Origin: Arabidopsis thaliana
Taxonomy: Eukaryota > Streptophyta > Magnoliopsida > Brassicales > Brassicaceae
DNA: 64,000 nucleotides
Assembly: GCF_000001735.4 (NCBI RefSeq)
Contig: NC_003076.8
Coordinates: forward strand, 21,579,835-21,643,834
Direction of reading: 5' to 3'
This document shows positions 48,791 to 61,210 of this stretch, piece by piece. The number at the start of each line of letters is the position of its first letter. Position 1 is the first letter of the stretch. Below the pieces are notes generated by a model, which worked only from the letters and a program-made list of their open reading frames with translations, was not told the DNA's origin and did not search any database. Made by a program: the position numbers and the translations under genes.

Positions 48791-51700
48791 ATTGGTCATT
48801 CACTTGTACCAGGAGTCGAATCCAAAAATAGTGCTATTATTATTGAGTTCTAAATTTATAATGATCTAAGGTTTGGGTGCTAGAATATCTATCTACATGA
48901 ATCAGTTATTAATCAGCAATGTACTAGCGTCTGATTCTGAGCATAAATAACTTTGTTTAGGACCTACAAAATACATGCATAAATAGATTTTTTTTTATCA
49001 AGAACTTGATTTTCATTTTCGTGGAAAAGTTGTTCGATCTTTATGGAATTGCTAAATCAATTCAATGAATTTGTATCGCTGAAATTGAAAAGCCCTAATA
49101 ATAGGAGAATAATTGTGAAACCATCTTCTTTTGTTTGCCTTTAAACATGCAAGCCACATAATAAACTAAGGAATATCATATTAAAAGTAATAATTTGACT
49201 AATTAATCCGGGAAACCGTTTTAACAATCTTTTACGCGAAATTTGGCTAAAAAGTTTTTGACTTTTTATCGCTTATGCATCCTACATAACGACGATATCA
49301 ATTTGATAATCTTTATAGACTTTTATCTACAAAATCCGATGATACAAATAAAAAAATTCAATATAGGAAATTATCATTTCAAAAAGAGACTTATGTAATT
49401 TCTTTCATTCAAATTAACAAGCTTTGGTACGACAACATTTTTACAAAATCTTTTTCTTAAGTGTGCTGATTTCTTTGACGGTGTCAGCTTTGAACAAAAA
49501 TGATATACTATTAACGTAAGGAATGAAAAAAATATGAGTATAGTAGTTTTTAAATAGCTCTTTTTTCTCTGAAACAAGCTAACGGTTCTTTTGCTTCGAC
49601 ATTAACCTTCAACTAGTAACTTAACTAATGCAATAATTAACATTAGTTAACCGTCATAAATGCCATTAATTAGTGGACACCACCAAGCTTACGATTCTGT
49701 GTTTCACTAGAAACAAAAAGGGAGATTAGTGTGAGAAGACTGTCTAAATCTCAGGCTGTTATGTTCTTTCTTTCAGAATTAATTATGATTAAACCTAATT
49801 TTTAACTTGATTATTTTAAGAAAACCTGGTTTTCAGGACCATGCTCTTCTGGGCACGACCTATCTCTCTTACCCTAAAAAAATGTATAATTATCCAAGTT
49901 ATGGAGACTTTGGAGGTAGATTTATCATTAGTCTAATCACTGACACGTGTAGTTGAATTCTTATATGTTACTTTCTATGATTTCAACTTTCAAATAAGAG
50001 GTTTTGCATGTTCAGAAAAATTAAATAATCATAAACAAAATTCGATTGTTATATAGTATAGTAAAAGACTAATGGTTAGATTCTTTAGAAAACGTAATTT
50101 ATCGAAAGGAAGACATCTTCGAAGTGGTCGTGTAAGAGACTCGTTTTTTTTTTTTGCCTTTTTCTTAAAAGCTGATTTTTAGTTAATTTTAAAATTATTT
50201 TCCGTATTTCGGTACAAAAAGAAAATTTACGGTGTGGGTAGAAAATTAATATTAAAGTCATCATTTACAAATTTAAAAACTTTACTCGTACAAAACTAAT
50301 CACTAGTGGGAATTGAACAGTACAAGATGTTTTTTCTCATTCTATAACAATCAATATATGAGTACGAGATATTAACAAGTTGTTTTATTTCTGTTAAGTG
50401 ATATTGCGCGAAACTGAAAACGGAATGGTGAGTATTATTTTATAATAGTGCAACATAGGTATTAGTTAATAGTTATTAACTAGTGGCAAATGAAGAATTA
50501 TTAAGTATAAGACAAAATTATTCAATGCAACTGCAATGAAACCCCGAGGGAAAGAAAGACCCTGTGTGGTTCTGCTATTTCCATGTGGCTGCTAGTGGTC
50601 CATCATACGTCAACTATACTTAGCAAGAAAAATTAAAAATCAAGGTTAAAATGGAAATTGAAGTAGTTTCGATTGTTTTATATTAATGTTTTGAGATAGT
50701 GCTTGAGTAGTGGAAACAATAAAACCATTAGGAATAACCGAACAGACCTCGAAAGAAGCCTCGGTAAGCCCAAATCTCGTATTGGTGTTTCAAGAAAATA
50801 ACGTAAAATCACAAGTTTTTACAAACAAGCAAATCACAAAACTTTTATAAATTCAAAAGCTTACAATAACAAAAAGAAAAAAACAAGCAAATTACAAAGC
50901 TTACAAGAACTTTAGAAATTTGTTACAAAATTTGTCAAATATTATAAATTTAGTTACAAAATTTTAATCTACAACTTCAAAATCAAAAGAATCCTATTGT
51001 CGTTTAAACATCATCGATGTTCACCACTGTCAATTTCACATCCCGGTGTTCTCTAAAACATAAAGAGGAGACATAGGAAATAAAAGAGAAATTAAGTAGT
51101 TCAAAGAATAATCGGTTATTAGTTTCTTATAACTCCTAGGAAAAGCTATTCTAAATTTTTTTTAACAAAACATACTCCTTATAATTTTGTTTATTACTGA
51201 CTTACACAATGACGAATCAATGAGAAACAAATATTTCGATTGTAAAATGTTTTGCTAAATTGTGGAGATATATATATTTGTTTTCTATGAACATATCATT
51301 TAATATATAATTTAGTTTATTTCACTAATAAAAAAAATTACAAACTGTAAAATAGTTAAAAACAACATTATATAAAATGAAATTTTACAAAACGAATTTA
51401 CAATTAAATAGTAAGATGAACCCTCCAAATATCTAATCCTATAATAGAACATAATACATTAACATTATAATTAAATTTGGTTTTGTTAAAGGAGAATTGA
51501 ATGTCTTACTGCTTACTAGTTTAGGGAAGGAGAAACCGAATAGGGAAATTAATGCAGCCGACATTTTTGACGTCGAATAGTTAATTGGTTGTATTGTCTC
51601 TTTAACCGTGCATTGTTACAATTATTAAAGTATTTTAACATTTTGGAATATGGAACACCTATCTTAACTAAACCAAAAAACATGGAACACTGATTTTTAT

Positions 51701-52639
51701 TTTATTTCTTTCAGTCGACACCAATTGTTTGAATTTTGCGTTTGAATGTCTAGAGTTCTTAGCCTACAAGTTTCATGGATATCTAAATCAAACCTATAGT
51801 CCCTATGATTTCTTATTTTGTTAAACTTAAAGCAGATGTTTAATTTGGTCTTTTGCTCTTAACTAGAGTAAGTTTTGCCTGTTGGTTATCATTTCTAAGT
51901 TCAAACTGATACTCTTCTAATACACTGATCCGTGGGATAATGATAAATTTTGAAAAAAAGATAGTAACATACTGTATTTTCTTATAGAGAAGAGAAATTC
52001 AAAAATATTCTAATAGCACAACACTATTAAATGTATTTTTCTCTTACCTGTGGACTTGTAAAGATAATTTGTTAGGGGTGATACTTTAAGCTCGGACGAG
52101 CGATGGATCTTTGGTCCATCGAAGCCCATCTACATAACTTGAGTTCAGTCCATACCCATTCATCTATAGATTATCTGTAGTATTAGATTCTATACCACTC
52201 TTTTTTTTTTTTCTGTTGATTCTATACCACTCACATTCCACATAATCAGGCTATTTATTATTTTATTAAATACTGTATTGTCAAATAATTTGACTTCACC
52301 AAATAACATGTTTTCGTCAAACTCATGATATGATGGATGATACGAATAAGAAAACTGTTATAACTTATAAACAAAATAGGGTGTTTAGTGGTTTTGTACT
52401 AGTGAATCATTGCTGAGTTACTACTTGAGTTCAAACATGCATAATACATGTCGTTTAATGGATATAGGATTGTTTGTGATATTATTGCATACTTAAAATG
52501 TTTGTTGCATCACGTATGTAGTCCACAATCCACAGGCGCACCTTGCAAGGTACAAAACTCATTTTCTACAACATACGTGCTACAACAGAACGCATTGTCA
52601 CCATGACGGGCATTGGCCACAACGATTAACTCAGAGTAA

Positions 52640-52702
52640 ATTTGAAGACCAGTTGGATAAGTTTGAAGACCAGTTGGATAAGTTTGAAGACTAGTTTGAT
52701 AA
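52640..52702 (+). repeat. Three tandem 21-bp units
   Basis: Units at 52640-52660, 52661-52681 and 52682-52702 follow GTTTGAAGACCAGTTGGATAA with few changes. Because 21 is a multiple of three, both strands read as seven-residue repeats: KFEDQLD heptads on the plus strand until a TAG, and TYPTGLQ on the minus strand within the ORF at 52510-52746. The plus-strand heptad would make a coiled coil, so this may be the remains of a coding element. Confidence 0.8.
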
Positions 52703-52967
52703 ATTTGAACAACTCGTAGCAACTCATCACACAACGAAAACATCAAATCATAATTTCACCACAAGAAGAAACAACAGAAGATGATCAGATTCTAGTTTTC
52801 ACAAAGATGATGTTTTTTTTTGTTTCGTTTAAAACAAGACCCACTTCATTTGGTCCTGTCTTCAGAAAGTTAAAAGGACACAAAGAGATGTCTATCGAAT
52901 CATACATAGAAATTAAGGCAGATTTTTTTCTTCATAAAGAGATAATTTAGTAGGTGGGATTTTCCAT

Positions 52968-54155
<1,188 letters not shown>

Positions 54156-54524
54156 ATCCAAAAACCTAAAAATCAAAAATCAAACAAAGATTCTAAACGA
54201 ATCAGAGAAGCTATAAATCCGTGAGAAATATAAGTAATAGATCCAAAAGCTACAGAGACAATACCTTTGATTTTTCGCGTAATCGGATTGGCGAGGTTTT
54301 CGCCTTTTTCTTCTCGTATTAGAGAGAAGAAGAACCAAGACTTAGGGGAAAGGAAGAAAATAGAGATGGTGGTGGACGAAAGACGAAGAATACGAATTAT
54401 TCTCTGTGCTCACGTCTACAATAAATACCGTGTGGATTATTTACTTTCTTTGACTAGTGGACTCTACTTTTAACCCTCTTATTATTCGGTGGACCTTGAA
54501 ACGACGCGGCGCTTCTTAATTAAA

Positions 54525-54700
54525 ACATCAAGTTGCATTGAAACGACATCGTCTTAAAAAGTCATCTAATCTAACGGTTGATATCCTATCCTTAAATCAA
54601 GTGGTATTGAAATCTAACGGCTGCGAGTTTATTATAAATTTCAAATCAAGTGGCATCGAAACGCGTTGCGATGAAGTCATATAATCTAACGGCTGAGATT
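54525..54700. promoter_or_regulatory. Triplicated element in the divergent UBC10/TH1-gene promoter
   Basis: Three imperfect units share ATCAAGT.G.AT.GAAA followed by TCTAACGG.TG: 54525-54584, 54594-54630 (shortened) and 54642-54700. Units 1 and 3 also share AGTCAT.TAATCTAACGG. The elements lie between the two transcription starts and could serve either gene. Confidence 0.65.
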
Positions 54701-54822
54701 TGTATCTTTTAATCGATCGAATCATTTGAAGCCACGTCTTCTCTCTCACTTTGGAGATTTTTCTAACGCAGAATCTGAGAATAAGCTAACCGATTCCGAT
54801 TTCGAGTTCGTCGCCGGGAGGA

Positions 54823-56260
54823 ATGAACCGGTTGAAGGAGCAAAAGGGGCCGAAGTTCGACGGCGAAGAATCACCTCCACCTGATTTTGATGAAGATCGA
54901 AGTGTGGGTGAGGTAGACGGAGGAGATCACACGCCATTCGCTGGAGGTAAAGTCAGAAGGAAAGCGTCTCGCTATAGAGAGCATCGTGGTGACTATCTTC
55001 ACGTTTCTTCTCGTCCTGGATTGATGCGAATTCTGGAGAAACAAGGTTAGGTTTCTCCAAACTTTTGGTTTTTATTTGATGAATTTGAGATTGAGAGGCA
55101 ATTTGTGAATCGAAGAACTTGGAGGAATAGTTGAATCAGCTGTAGAATTGTGGCATCGATTTATAGTTTCTTATGTGGTTGTTTGGATTGCTAATGATTG
55201 GATTCACCTTGAATTGCATGTGTTTGATGTTGAGAAGGTGATTCATTGTTGTTATAGGTGATACATCGATTCTTTTTGCTGATAAAGTTTTGAAGTTCAC
55301 CGGCTCGGGGAAGATGAAACGGCGTATTTTTATCCTCACTGATTTTGCGATCTATCTAATTGATCCCGAGACTGAAGCTATGACCAGGAGAATTGCTTTG
55401 TCATCAGTAGAGAAGATGTGTTTAAGCAAATTGAGTGATAACTTCTTCGCTATCATTATTCCCACGGAATATGATCTCTTCATGGCCAGCACTAGGAAGA
55501 CTGAGCTTGTTCAGGTCATGGTAGATGTCACTAAAAGTGCTTCTGACTATGAACTTGAAGTGCTTCTCTCTAACAGGTAACTATGACCGCAATTTTTGGT
55601 TTTTGATGTCTCCTCTTTGAATGCTAATACCATGCACATGAGAATTGTTTATTTTCATCTCATTTCCTGATATTGACACTACAGGTATTGTGTTACTGAG
55701 AACTGATGTGGGTCTTTTTAGTCTCTGAAACTTAGTGAGCTCTGTTTCTTAAGTGACTTGGCTATTAGTTAGTGGTGAGACCAGAGGATCCACTTGTACC
55801 TATTAATCATATCTATATTTATGGAAGAAGATAAAGAATTAACACTTTTAGGAGATAACTACTGAAATTAGTACGTTGAGATACAAATGGTTACAACTAT
55901 ATTTTAAATACTGTTAGATGACATATTCTAGTTTTGATTGAAACTGTTCTCAAATGGCAATCACGATAATAGTCCGTAGAAACATTTTGTATATCTCCCA
56001 TATCGTAAAACTCAGCTATTGGTTTATATGTGCAGTTTGTGTTTTATACTGATAATGGTTTCTCCTTGTGTTCATTCCAGATTTGAGTACAATGCATCTG
56101 CCTCATTAGTAAAGGAAGTTTCTTTTGAGGAATCTGAAGGTTTGTATGAATAAGATTCTGGATATTGTGATTCAATCTAAGTTTGTGGTTAGTTTATTTG
56201 CTCATCAAGCTCTACCACTATTTTTCAGGGGGTATCAAGACCAAATTTGTGTGGAAGTGA
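54823..56260 (+). CDS. Small TH1 (myosin-I tail)-like protein
   Basis: Four exons, 54823-55045, 55258-55576, 56081-56139 and 56229-56260, give 210 residues; probably AT5G53310, annotated from memory as myosin heavy chain-related. The N-terminal 75 residues are charged and disordered (PPPDFDEDRS; KVRRKASRYREHRGDYLHVS). The C-terminal region resembles the TH1 domain of class I myosins: ILFADKVLKFTGSGKMKRRI, FILTDFAIYLIDPE, RRIALSSVEKMCLSKLSDNF and TRKTELVQVMVDV. TH1 domains are PH-like and bind acidic membrane lipids. No motor, IQ or SH3 region is present, so it is not a myosin. Plants lack class I myosins, which makes a free TH1 domain notable. Likely a peripheral membrane protein; role unknown. 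Converges with the kinase gene downstream. Confidence 0.88.
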
Positions 56261-56566
56261 CTACATCTCAACTTTCCTCGCTGTTCATAAACTTTGGAGG
56301 GACCACTAGTAAGATCTGTTTCGACTTTCGAATGTCTTTTCTGTTGGTTACTAATAGCTGAAATCATGGTGGTATGTGTTGTTTATTATATTCTGTTTCG
56401 ACTTTCGAAAATGTGAATGGATTCTTTCATGTAACACAAGACCAGTAGTGTCAATATAAGAAACAAATGGTTACAAGTATATTTCAAATATTGTTAGAAG
56501 ACAGATTCTAGTTTTGTTGGAAACGGTTCTCAAATGGCAATCACGATAATCGTCTGTAGAAATATT
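55883..56566 (+). repeat. 104-bp direct repeat pair, 580 bp apart
   Basis: Copies at 55883-55986 (intron 2 of the TH1-like gene) and 56463-56566 (just past that gene) match over 104 bases at about 85% without visible gaps. Shared phrases are TCTCAAATGGCAATCACGAT and ACAAATGGTTACAA.TATATTT. Shorter echoes, TCTGTTTCGACTTTCGAA, occur at 56315 and 56393. Confidence 0.85.
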
Positions 56567-56618
56567 GAAATCTTTTTCTGAATGGTCAATACATTAAGGA
56601 AAGATGGAATAGTCTTTC

Positions 56619-58503
56619 TTATAGTATATACGGAGATCCTGATAGACTTCCAATCGGAGTTGTTGTCGCACCTGTGGAAACCTCTGATCTGTATCCGCTG
56701 GCTAGTTTCTCTGGTCTTATCTCTTCCACCATTCTCACTACCTCAATCATGTTTGGTCTCTTCTCTGGTAATCTCGCTGTGCAAACCATACCAACCTGAA
56801 GCATCTCCACCATCTCTTCCTCTACTTGGGTACACCTCAAAAGCTCCTCATCAAACACCTCTCCTGTCCATTCTTCTCTAACCACCGAGTTCACCCACCT
56901 CACCAGGTTTGCCACTTCTGATTTTCCTGTTAGTACCTCGAATATCAATATCCCGAAACTATACACATCAGACGGTTGAGTCCCTTTTCTTGTGTCTGTT
57001 ATCTCTGGTGCACGATAGCCAACTGCATGCCGCGGTAATGAATGCATCAGTGTAGCCATTCCTGTTCCAGATATGCAGCCATATCCTTTCCCGTTGAGGA
57101 AAATGTTTGAGGATTTTATGTTCCCGTGGACTAGTTTACCTCCGCTTTGTGAGTGGATATGAGCTACTCCTCTTGCTGTTCCATACACCATATTCAGTCT
57201 AGTTTCCCATTCTAGACGCTTCCGATCCCTGAGACCTTTCTGACCTGAGTATCGATACACATATAGACCAACTTAGCTATGTAAGATACTGTATAAATTC
57301 AAATGGTGGCATTATCAACATACCGTGTAGCAATGTTGAAAGACTTCCATGTTCGTAGTAATCATAAACCACGAGCTTCTCATCCTTAGAGTAGAAATAT
57401 CCTCTTAAAGTGGCAACATTCTCATGCTTGATGCTGCCAATATTTTCGATTTGCTGCTCGAATTCCCGTTGAGGTACACTCACTTCCTTGATCCTTTTCA
57501 CAACGATGGTCGCAGAGTCCTCGAGATCAACCTTGTAGGTTGTCCCAAACGGGCCCTTCCCTAAAACTTCTGCAGAAGCTCTCAACAAGTCTTCTAGGTC
57601 AAAGACAAGATTCTTCCCTTCGAAGAACACAATCTTGTTATCTCCTTCACCCACGTTTGGATCTGAATCCTTCCTCCTCTTGCTAGGTTTGTCCTTTGAA
57701 GATCTTCTTTGCTCTTCTCTATTATGGATGATGATTACCAATAAGATAGCAAGCAGAGCTAGTATCGCAAAACACACGCTTAATGCTATGCCAAGAACTA
57801 CATGGTTGTGATGTTTCGTGTGTTTCCTTAATGATGAATGAACAGGCGCCAGCACTTTGTTTCCGACAAATGCTGAGAGTGGAAATCTCTGCAATGACTG
57901 AGGTACAGTTCCTGTTAGATTGTTGTGAGCTAAGTTGAGCAGCTTCAAACCTGGAATATGGAGATCAGGAATCTCACCAGAAAACTTGTTATACGCAAGA
58001 TTCAGAGAGTGTAACAGAGTTAGCTTCCCAATCGAAGATGGTATACTACCATTAAACCGATTATTAGAGAGATCAAGAACTTGTAGACGCTCCCAAGAAG
58101 ATAAATCAGAAGGCAAAGGACCCGAAAACTCGTTGAAGTCGAGTTTAAGCTCTGTCAAGTTCTTCAAAGCTTGTAAAGTTGTAGGAAAAGTTCCAGAGAT
58201 GTTGTTGGAACTAAGAATGAGAAACCGAAGATTGCTTAACCTGGCGATGATGCTTAACTCTATATCCCCGCGTAGACCCGTGGCTGCTAAATGAAGAGCG
58301 TCAACACTGGAATGATCGGAGTTGCAAGTAACACCGGTCCATTTGGTACATATAGAAAGACTTGGTGACCAGTTGAGTGAATGAGAGTGATTGATGTTGT
58401 TAACGAATTGAAGAAGAGTGTGTTTATCTTCTTTGATCGTCTCTGCTTCTATGCAGACGTTGAAGATTACTACGATGAGTATCAAAACAACTTGGCACTT
58501 CAT
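56619..58503 (-). CDS. LRR receptor-like kinase (subfamily III), atypical kinase
   Basis: Two exons on the minus strand, 57324-58503 and 56619-57244, give 601 residues; probably AT5G53320. A signal peptide spans residues 1-20. The LRRNT segment ends W-T-G-V-T-C. About five LRRs follow at 67-205 ([48 protein letters not shown]). A transmembrane helix lies at about 235-259, then a basic stop-transfer KPSKRRKDS. The kinase domain begins with the conserved [20 protein letters not shown] of subfamily III, and the VAIK Lys is kept (VVKR, K336). The catalytic HRD is HGN (433-435) and the DFG is replaced by SGT (about 452-454), so phosphotransfer is not expected. This is the rule for this subfamily, whose members act as pseudokinase co-receptors. 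The intron position after LLHG is conserved in the family. Confidence 0.93.
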
Positions 58504-59401
58504 TTTCTTAATTAGGGTGGAGAAAAAACTGGTTTTAAGAGTAAAGTGGCGTTTATAATAATGGATGAAGATGAAGAAGTGAGATTAGTTAGATATATAA
58601 TAAGTTTACAATTATTGACTTTTGTGGAGCTATATTGTAAGAATTATTCAATAGGTTTAATTTTGTTTTATCAGTGTGTATTATAACGAAAGTGGGTTGC
58701 TTTAGGTTAATGTTAGGTTCGGCGAGTTGTTGACTTGATGCATAACAACTCTGTTTTTGTTTTTGTTTGCTGAGAAAATCACGGTGAAAGCTACTTGAAT
58801 TTTCAAAGTTACTTTTTTTTTCTGGACAATATTTTTCAACATTTGAACTTTGATTTTTGTTGTGTATAACCTAAGTAGTGTCTTGTAGCAGTTGAAATTA
58901 GAAAAAGTGAGTTTCATGGTTCATGCTAATTGTCGAGTCTCTCTCCTTATCCACTCACCTTCCTTAAGTCGTGTATTGTAACAGTTGAAATTAGAAAAAG
59001 AGAGTTTCATGGTTCATCCTAAGATTTGCATAGTTTTGTGGGAACATAGTCTATTATCAAAACACCCGTTTAACACATATTGTTCCAAAAAAACACACAC
59101 ATATTGTTGACAAAAAAAAAATCAGTATTTTTGATCTGATCTATATAAACATAAGTATACAGCAAAGTGGTTCTCATTTTTGCTCTGGTTCCGGCATGTG
59201 GATGATAATGTATGGGCCTTAATGGCCCAATTCAAAAAGAAAAAAAACTGAAAACAAAAACAAGATCAAGTCAAAGCTGGAGAAGGATACACTAATCCAC
59301 ATATCCAAACAGATCTGATCTCCTTGAAGACTTCTTCTTCCAATTTCCTTCTTATTCTTTTCTGCAAATTCTTCTTCAAACTAGAAAACAAACACACAAC
59401 A
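58504..59401. other. Divergent promoter region between the LRR-RLK and UBA genes
   Basis: This holds a 58-bp direct repeat pair (58872-59022), GC-poor sequence and, next to the UBA gene, GGGCC-type cores near 59214-59229 (TATGGGCCTTAATGGCCCAA). The leader of the UBA gene begins about 59300. No ORF is supported. Confidence 0.5.
58872..59022 (+). repeat. 58-bp direct repeat pair, period 93
   Basis: Copies at 58872-58929 and 58965-59022 share TTGAAATTAGAAAAAG and GAGTTTCATGGTTCAT, with five or so differences in 58 bases. They lie 370-520 bases upstream of the LRR-RLK start on the minus strand. Confidence 0.85.
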
Positions 59402-60882
59402 ATGGATTACGATTACAGAAACAAGTCTGGTGGTCCTTCTTACCCTCGACCTATGTATGGACCTCCATCAACATCTCCTTCTCCGTCATCTAACCATCCT
59501 ATGTACGGTTACCCTAAGATCGGTCAACAAACCGGTCCCGGCCCACAGTTTTTCTCTCCGCCGGAGAGAAACTCTTCGTTTCAACATAACACTTCTCCTT
59601 CATGTAAGTCTTGTTCTGATCTCGAATTTGGTTTTACGCGAATTTGATTAGTAATTGGTTTTGATCGTTGAATTTGATTTTGGTAGCTGGAATAGGAATC
59701 AGAGTGAATTTGAAGCCTGAGTATCGGATTACTCCGCCGGTAAGATTTTGTATGTTTGATCTTTAAACTCTGTGATTGAAGATTTGAAGTAGTTTTACAT
59801 TGTATTTGCAAATTGTTGTAGCCTCAGTTGTTGCCTCGAGTAGGAGATATTCATCGGAGTAGTTTTCAGTTCGATTTCGGATTAGAGAGGAAAGTTCTCG
59901 CGGAGGCAGAGAAAGATAATCCAGATTGGAGTAAATTTGGGAGTGAGAATCCACCGGCTAAGTTTCATGAACCATCACCTTCTTCAGTGGTATGGCTCTT
60001 CTTAAAATCTATGGAAGCATTTTAAAGTTAGGCTGAGGTGGTTAATAGCATCATCGTATAGTATCGATGTGTTCTCTAGAAGAACAAGTGTGAATCATCA
60101 TCGATGAACGTAGTTAACCGGAACAGAATGGAAGCTTTGTAGATGGCACCAATGTATAGTGTCAATGTGAGGTCTAGGAAGAACAAGTGTGGATCATCAC
60201 ACGGGAACAGAATGGAAGCTTTGTTGAGTTAGACGATTAATGGCACTAAACTATAGTATCAATTGTGATGTCTAGGATGAATTGTTGTGGATCATCTATG
60301 TATTAACTTAAAAATGCGAATTGGGTGAAGATCTTGTAGATTTGTGCATTACAGTGTATGATCGTTATATATGCATTATTCTCGTTAATAAGTGATTCCA
60401 AATGCAGGGTCAAATGCAGGGTGTAGATCATGTAGTGATGAAATATACTGCTTCTGGGCTCAACAGAGAAGCTGTCAACATAGCTGTTGCAAACTATGGT
60501 GATAATCCCACAAAGGTGATTTATCTTCATCCCTTCACTATAGATTTTATTCTTGTATTAGCTAATGAAGCTTATACGGATTCTAACTAGTGGTTATAGC
60601 GATCATATATACTTTTGAGTCCGTCCATCATTTAAAACCGTGATCAACTATCAGTTAAATTTGTGGATCTTTGAATTGACAAACCAGCTTGCTTCTTCAT
60701 TCTTTCCCCCAAAGGAGAATCTAATCACAGTTTTTACGCGTTTTCAGGTTCAAGAATTTGCAAATGGGTTCACAGCGATACGGGAGATGGGTTTTCCGAC
60801 AAACGCTGTTGCAGATGCTCTCTTCATGTTTGAGAACGACACTGATAAGGCATTGGCACATTTGCTCCATGGTTCTTCCTAA
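59402..60882 (+). CDS. UBA-domain protein with proline-rich N-terminus
   Basis: Five exons, 59402-59603, 59687-59739, 59822-59989, 60408-60515 and 60748-60882, give 221 residues; probably AT5G53330. The first 65 residues are disordered and rich in Pro, Ser, Tyr and Gly (YPRPMYGPPSTSPSPSSN). A conserved block IGIRVNLKPEYRITPPPQLL and an acidic LDFGLERKVLAEAEKD-like helix follow. The C-terminal ~45 residues form a UBA domain: FTAIREMGFPTNAVADALF, then DTDKALAHLLHG, with the hydrophobic M-G-F loop that contacts ubiquitin. Plant proteins of this type are thought to bind ubiquitin or ubiquitinated cargo. No specific partner can be read here. Intron 3 (418 bases) carries a degenerate tandem repeat. 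The exon 3 donor is used after a complete Ser-Val codon pair, as required by the frame. Confidence 0.93.
60057..60305 (+). repeat. Degenerate tandem repeat in intron 3 of the UBA gene
   Basis: Units begin at 60057, 60155 and 60252 with TATAGT.TC.AT. Units 1 and 2 share GAAGAACAAGTGTG.ATCATC-like and ACAGAATGGAAGCTTTG phrases. Unit 3 is truncated after GGATCATC. Period is about 97 bases. Confidence 0.75.
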
Positions 60883-61210
60883 ATTTGGCTTTCAACTCTT
60901 TATCCTATAGTTTATTCAAGTGAACATCAAGTTTGATAACATAAAGATTGGTAAAGTATAGATTATTGGGTTTTACTTGCTGTAAATGAATGATTATTTT
61001 TTTTGGAGTTTAACGTTTGTCGGTAAGAATATCTATTCCCACATCCAAATCCTAGACTTCGTATAATGCAATGCCAATAAAATGGCAAGTTTAGAATACA
61101 TAGATGAAATGGTGTAATTAGCTTTCTTCAGACAAATGTCATTTGTTCTTCTTTCTCTATAAGCACCAAAGAGCCAAGAGCCTCACACTTTGGATTCGTC
61201 TTTGGTTCTA
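60883..61210. other. Region between the converging UBA and HPGT1 genes
   Basis: Shared 3' flank of two convergent genes, AT-rich with a T-run near 61000. No gene or repeat was recognised. Confidence 0.45.

Larger units (their letters stand above)
39192..52967. other. 13.8-kb gene-poor interval between CRF3 and UBC10
   Basis: No gene is supported. The first 300 bases are the CRF3 leader and promoter. The longest ORF here (40261-40587, 108 codons) ends in a T-run-encoded Phe stretch and shows no domain. Small tandem repeats occur at 41059-41162 and 52640-52702. GC-richer or G-box-bearing islands occur at about 42540-42650, 45120-45490 and 48660-48790. The remainder is AT-rich. Likely content is regulatory sequence, old transposon debris and possibly non-coding transcripts, but none can be identified from sequence alone. 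Confidence 0.5.

Noticed and set aside
52080..52120. CGATGGA...TCCATCG hairpin as possible small RNA
   Set aside because: A 7-base stem with a 7-base loop is too short for a miRNA precursor and common by chance.
54166..54264. Extra coding exon for UBC10
   Set aside because: The interval fits a 5' untranslated intron. The 148-residue protein is already complete from the ATG at 54155.
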